A DNA stretch of 9,104 nucleotides from Candidatus Caenarcanales bacterium (GTDB lineage: Bacteria > Cyanobacteriota > Vampirovibrionia > LMEP-6097). The position numbers and the translations under genes are program-made. The stretch covers positions 1 through 9,104 of the forward strand of contig JAJTHA010000105.1 of assembly GCA_021299565.1 (NCBI GenBank). Direction: 5' to 3'. The notes under the pieces are model-generated. The model searched no databases. It saw nothing but the letters and a program-made list of their open reading frames with translations, and was not told where the DNA came from. This document shows, in pieces, positions 6,487 to 9,104 of the stretch (position 1 is its first letter; each line of letters opens with the position of its first letter).

Positions 6487-7838
6487 TATTTAGAATTATA
6501 GCATTCGTCAAATGACAGCTTCATCGCATTGCCCTTTTTAAAACTGCCCTCATCAAAAACCAAATCTCCATTGACAAAAGTCTTTAAGATTTTTGACTTG
6601 AAAGTATCACCATCAAAAGGTGACCAGCCGCATTTGTAAAGTGTTTGATTGACTTGCCAAGGTGAATTCAGATCAACTAAAACCAAATCGGCATAATAAC
6701 CCTCGCGAATAAAACCACGTTTATTGATTCTAAATCTAGTACTTGGTGCATGTGCTAATTTTTCAACTAGTTTTTCTAGGGTAAACAATCCCTGATGATA
6801 CATCTCTAAACAGGCAACCAGAGCATGTTCTACAAGTGGTCCTCCTGATGGGCACATTAGATATTGCAAGTTAGACTTTTCTTCAAGAGTATGAGGGGCA
6901 TGATCAGTAGCAATGATATCGAGTTTATCTTCGATAAGAGCCTTTCTAAGCCCGTCCCTATCAGCTTTTGATTTGATTGCAGGATTCCATTTGATTTTAT
7001 TGCCTTTGCTTTTATAATCTTCTTCTGAGAAAAATAAATGATGCACACAAACTTCAGCTGTGATTTTTTTGTTTGCTATTGGACCAGCCTCAAACAATTC
7101 CATCTCTTTGGCTGTGCTTAAATGCAAGACATGCAAATTACCTTTTGTTTCTTTGGCTAATTTGATAATTTTTTCTGTTGATTTGTAGCATGCTTCAACT
7201 GATCTAATCTCTGAATGATATTTTAGGTCTAGATTAGGACCGTATTTTTCGATATATTTTTGGATATTTGATTTGATGATGTTTTCATCTTCACTGTGAA
7301 CAGTAACTATCAAGCGGTTTTGAGAGGAGTATTCAAGGACTTTGGCTATGGTCTCTTGATTGTCAACTAACATGTTGCCTGTAGATGCTCCCAAAAATAT
7401 TTTTATCCCGCAAGCTTTATTTGGATCTGTTTTGAGAACTTCATTTAGATTATCGTTGCTTGTCCCCATATAAAAAGAATAATTTGCCCATGATTTTTGT
7501 GCGGCGATTTGAAATTTTTCTTCTAATAATTCTTGTGTGAGAGTTCTTGGATTGGTGTTTGGCATTTCCATGAAACTAGTTATGCCACCAGCAACAGCGG
7601 CTTTAGACTCACTTTCCAGATCGCCTTTGTGAGTGAGACCTGGATCTCTGAAATGCACTTGATCATCTATCATGCCTGGTATTAAATATTTACCTTGAGC
7701 GTCAATAATTTGATCTGCTTTGTTTAAGCTACAGTTAGCATCGATTGCAGTGATAAATTGATCTTCAATTAGAACATCTGCTATGAATTGTTTCCCTTCA
7801 TTCACTATATTGGCGTTTTTGATTAATTTACTTGTCAT
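6486..7838 (-). CDS. pyrC: Dihydroorotase
   Basis: The enzyme closes carbamoyl-aspartate to dihydroorotate, the third step of pyrimidine synthesis, as a zinc amidohydrolase in the cytoplasm. Taking the start at 7838 gives 450 residues. The first-strand motif is DDQVHFRDPG (58-67), and the sequence continues GGITSFMEMPNTNP. The likely carboxylated lysine is K146 in GIKIFLGAST. Metal or substrate histidines are H181 (VHSED) and H239 (LHLST), and the catalytic aspartate is D312 in TDHAPH. The first His of the usual HXH is Gln60, which I recall as normal for the DDQVHFRE branch. The frame stays open to an ATG at 7874, but those 12 extra codons (MRSFATLRMTEK) are translated dispersed repeat, so the ATG at 7838, which begins MTSKLIKNANIV, is preferred. 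The only Shine-Dalgarno-like AGGA, 11 bases upstream, lies in that repeat. The stop overlaps the HEPN start by one base. Confidence 0.93.
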   Translation of the reverse strand: MTSKLIKNANIVNEGKQFIADVLIEDQFITAIDANCSLNKADQIIDAQGKYLIPGMIDDQVHFRDPGLTHKGDLESESKAAVAGGITSFMEMPNTNPRTLTQELLEEKFQIAAQKSWANYSFYMGTSNDNLNEVLKTDPNKACGIKIFLGASTGNMLVDNQETIAKVLEYSSQNRLIVTVHSEDENIIKSNIQKYIEKYGPNLDLKYHSEIRSVEACYKSTEKIIKLAKETKGNLHVLHLSTAKEMELFEAGPIANKKITAEVCVHHLFFSEEDYKSKGNKIKWNPAIKSKADRDGLRKALIEDKLDIIATDHAPHTLEEKSNLQYLMCPSGGPLVEHALVACLEMYHQGLFTLEKLVEKLAHAPSTRFRINKRGFIREGYYADLVLVDLNSPWQVNQTLYKCGWSPFDGDTFKSKILKTFVNGDLVFDEGSFKKGNAMKLSFDECYNSK

Positions 7839-7844
7839 TTTTTC

Positions 7845-7871
7845 TGTCATCCTGAGCGTAGCGAAGGATCT
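7845..7871. repeat. Dispersed palindromic repeat (GTCATCCTGAGCG type)
   Basis: TGTCATCCTGAGCG followed by TAGCGAAGGATCT forms a stem ATCCT (7849-7853) with AGGAT (7865-7869). The loop GAGCGTAGCGA is the same as in the repeat at 1345-1422, but the arms differ. It fills most of the 42-bp yhhQ-pyrC gap. On the minus strand it brings an AGGA that can serve as pyrC ribosome binding site, and an in-frame ATG at 7874 follows its edge. This repeat type is widely scattered in bacterial genomes as I recall. Confidence 0.75.
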
Positions 7872-7880
7872 CATTCTTTG

Positions 7881-8579
7881 TTATGCATGAAAAGGATTAA
7901 AATCCGTTTCATAATCATAGTAATCTTCTGACTCTACTTTTTTCAAGAACTTAAGTAGTATTTTGGTTAATGGATAAACTAATATCTCCCATAAGACTTT
8001 CAGGCAATAGTTGGTAATCATGATTTTGAGAACAAGTGCTGGAGTGAAACCAGGTGCTCCCAGAAAAGCCAGTGGATAAATAATTACACTATCAACCAGT
8101 TCACCAGCTATGGTGGAGCCGATAATTCTAAGAAACTGAAATTTACCTTTGGTGATGACTTTGAGTTTGGCAATCACGAAACTATTAGTGAACTCACCAC
8201 AAAAAAACGCAAGCATACTTGCAGCGCTTACTCTAAGGCTTTGATTGAAAATTTGGCTATAAGCCTCTTGTAATCCCCAATTGGGATCTGGAGGCAAAAT
8301 TTTGAAAAACTGAATCAATAAGTTGCTGAGTATGAGAGCGGCAAAACCAGACCAAATGACCTTTCTACTTTTGCTGTAACCATAAACTTCCGTCAGAATA
8401 TCTCCAATCAAGTAAGAAGCAGGAAAAAGAAATAAACCAGTAGTGAAGCTGAAACAAAGATCTGGAGCGATACATAACCTGGTAACTTTAAGGCTGCCAA
8501 TTAGATTGCTCACCAGTAAAATAACCACAAAAGCAGTAGTTATGATATCAAGATATTTGTAGGTTCTTTTGAGCTCCAC
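7881..8579 (-). CDS. yhhQ: VUT-family queuosine precursor transporter
   Basis: This is an inner-membrane protein of the YhhQ (TIGR00697/DUF165) family, which imports 7-deazaguanine queuosine precursors in the members studied. The 232-residue product is very hydrophobic, with about six membrane segments (about 12-34, 42-65, 75-94, 118-138, 155-175, 180-208). Family motifs are FPASYLIGDILTEVYGYSKS (52-71) followed by RKVIWSGF, then CGEFTNSFVIAKLK (127-140), and STIAGELVDSVIIYPLAF (155-172). An acidic, tyrosine-rich tail ends the protein. The start is GTG: the next upstream in-frame codon region hits a stop (8583-8585) and no ATG occurs before the first helix. No Shine-Dalgarno precedes it. A TACAAT hexamer lies eight bases upstream, pointing to a near-leaderless mRNA. 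It heads the minus-strand operon with pyrC. No queuosine enzyme genes are nearby, so the substrate is by family only. Confidence 0.92.
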   Translation of the reverse strand: MELKRTYKYLDIITTAFVVILLVSNLIGSLKVTRLCIAPDLCFSFTTGLFLFPASYLIGDILTEVYGYSKSRKVIWSGFAALILSNLLIQFFKILPPDPNWGLQEAYSQIFNQSLRVSAASMLAFFCGEFTNSFVIAKLKVITKGKFQFLRIIGSTIAGELVDSVIIYPLAFLGAPGFTPALVLKIMITNYCLKVLWEILVYPLTKILLKFLKKVESEDYYDYETDFNPFHA

Positions 8580-8583
8580 TGTT

Positions 8584-8593
8584 TATAATTGTA
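8584..8593. promoter_or_regulatory. Overlapping divergent -10 elements in a 16-bp intergenic gap
   Basis: Plus-strand TATAAT (8584-8589) ends six bases before the nuclease ATG at 8596. Minus-strand TACAAT (8593-8588) ends eight bases before the yhhQ GTG at 8579. The two hexamers overlap by two bases. With typical -10 to start-site spacing, transcripts would begin at or within two bases of each start codon. Any -35 would fall inside the opposite gene. I see no consensus -35 for either. Confidence 0.5.
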
Positions 8594-8595
8594 CT

Positions 8596-9104
8596 ATGAA
8601 AAAATCTCTATTCTTGTTCTCATTACTGTGGTTTAACGTCAATCACTCAATGCTTTTTTTGTACAACTTGGACGGGGATTCGTTTTTTGCAAAGCCAATT
8701 AATTGTGAAAAACTGCAAAAAGCTGTTCATAACAATAAGTTAAGTTGTGCCAAAGTCGAAATCAGATTAGTTGGCATAGACGCACCAGAATACAGTCAGG
8801 CGCCTTGGGGACAAAAAGCAAAAGAGTTTTTTGCGAGTCAACTTAAGCGAGAGCAAGAGTTTGAATTAGAGCTTGCAAATCCAAGTATTGATAAATATGG
8901 TCGTTTACTTGCTTTTGTCTTCAAAAAAGAAAACAAAAAAAAGACACTTATTAATAATGAACTTCTCAGAAACGGTTTTGCTGAAATATATACACTTGGC
9001 AGTTATCATCCTTATCTTTCCAAATTTAAAGCATCTGAAAAATATTCTAAAAGCAAACATTTAAATATTTGGCAAGAAAGAGGTGGACTTGCGATGAGCC
9101 CCTC
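8596..9104 (+). CDS. Staphylococcal-nuclease-like (thermonuclease) protein, 3' end missing
   Basis: This is an SNase-fold, calcium-dependent-type nuclease that cleaves DNA or RNA phosphodiester bonds. 169 codons are visible, without a stop. Residues 1-19 (MKKSLFLFSLLWFNVNHSM) look like a signal peptide or membrane anchor, so it probably acts outside the cytoplasm. Catalytic residues match S. aureus nuclease: the DGD motif at 26-28, then R57, D62 and E65 in RLVGIDAPE (same spacing as R35, D40, E43), and R103 in DKYGRLLA (R87). NELLRNGFAEIY and NIWQERGG follow the family's C-terminal pattern. Between the DGD and R57 lie about 15 residues more than in S. aureus nuclease, with Cys37 and Cys51 that could form a disulfide. 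The gene has no Shine-Dalgarno, and its ATG sits six bases after TATAAT. It is transcribed divergently from yhhQ. Confidence 0.9.
   Translation, partial: MKKSLFLFSLLWFNVNHSMLFLYNLDGDSFFAKPINCEKLQKAVHNNKLSCAKVEIRLVGIDAPEYSQAPWGQKAKEFFASQLKREQEFELELANPSIDKYGRLLAFVFKKENKKKTLINNELLRNGFAEIYTLGSYHPYLSKFKASEKYSKSKHLNIWQERGGLAMSP

Noticed and set aside
6660..6700. Possible inactivation of dihydroorotase because the first His of HXH is Gln
   Set aside because: Gln at this position (residue 60, actually encoded near 7660) is, as I recall, normal for the DDQVHFRE branch, and the other catalytic residues are intact.
7839..7874. Longer dihydroorotase N-terminus starting at 7874
   Set aside because: The 12 extra residues come from the dispersed repeat and precede the normal family N-terminus. 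The ATG at 7838 fits better.
8873..9064. 63-codon plus-strand open frame near the right edge
   Set aside because: It is out of frame within the nuclease gene, whose catalytic motifs continue unbroken in the other frame.

Overview
The window is an AT-rich bacterial chromosome segment made almost entirely of core metabolic and ribosomal genes. The S5 core (motifs VVQVRRVTKVVKGGKKLSFR and SGGAKVLLRPA) and the SecY plug region read to me as closest to cyanobacterial proteins. However, L30 is present, which cyanobacterial and plastid spc clusters usually lack, and no photosynthesis gene is seen. A non-photosynthetic relative of Cyanobacteria (Melainabacteria/Vampirovibrionia type) or another little-studied AT-rich lineage fits. 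This placement is recalled by eye and is an inference, not a search result.

Left part, plus strand (1-3836): the end of an spc-type ribosomal operon, rpsE (5' end cut off by the window)-rpmD-rplO. A 162-bp gap follows, holding a structured dispersed repeat and candidate -10 boxes. Then come secY and, 9 bp later, cysK. The usual adk-map-infA continuation after secY is absent. cysK is followed by a long stem-loop (3840-3876), then ilvB, the acetolactate synthase catalytic subunit, with no ilvN in view.

Right part, minus strand (8579 down to 5792): an apparent four-gene operon, a VUT/YhhQ-family queuosine-precursor transporter, dihydroorotase (pyrC), a HEPN-domain protein and a MNT-type minimal nucleotidyltransferase. 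The last three are tightly coupled, with a 1-nt TAATG overlap and then a 31-nt overlap. ilvB and the nucleotidyltransferase gene converge with one base between their stop codons. At the far right a secreted-type staphylococcal-nuclease-like gene diverges from the transporter across only 16 bp and runs off the window. It is a real gene although it has no stop codon inside the window.

Two things run through the window. First, operon-internal genes (rpmD, rplO, the nucleotidyltransferase) carry clear Shine-Dalgarno sequences. The genes that appear to start transcripts (secY, ilvB, yhhQ, the nuclease) have none and instead have a TATAAT/TATACT/TACAAT-like hexamer a few bases before the start codon, which suggests leaderless or near-leaderless mRNAs. 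Second, two dispersed palindromic repeats share the core GAGCGTAGCGAAG but have different, internally complementary arms. One of them supplies the sequence immediately before the pyrC start. The HEPN-nucleotidyltransferase pair inside a pyrimidine operon is the most accessory-looking content. I see no CRISPR array, insertion sequence, tRNA, rRNA, phage gene or wholly new multi-gene system, and no gene-free stretch over 300 bp.
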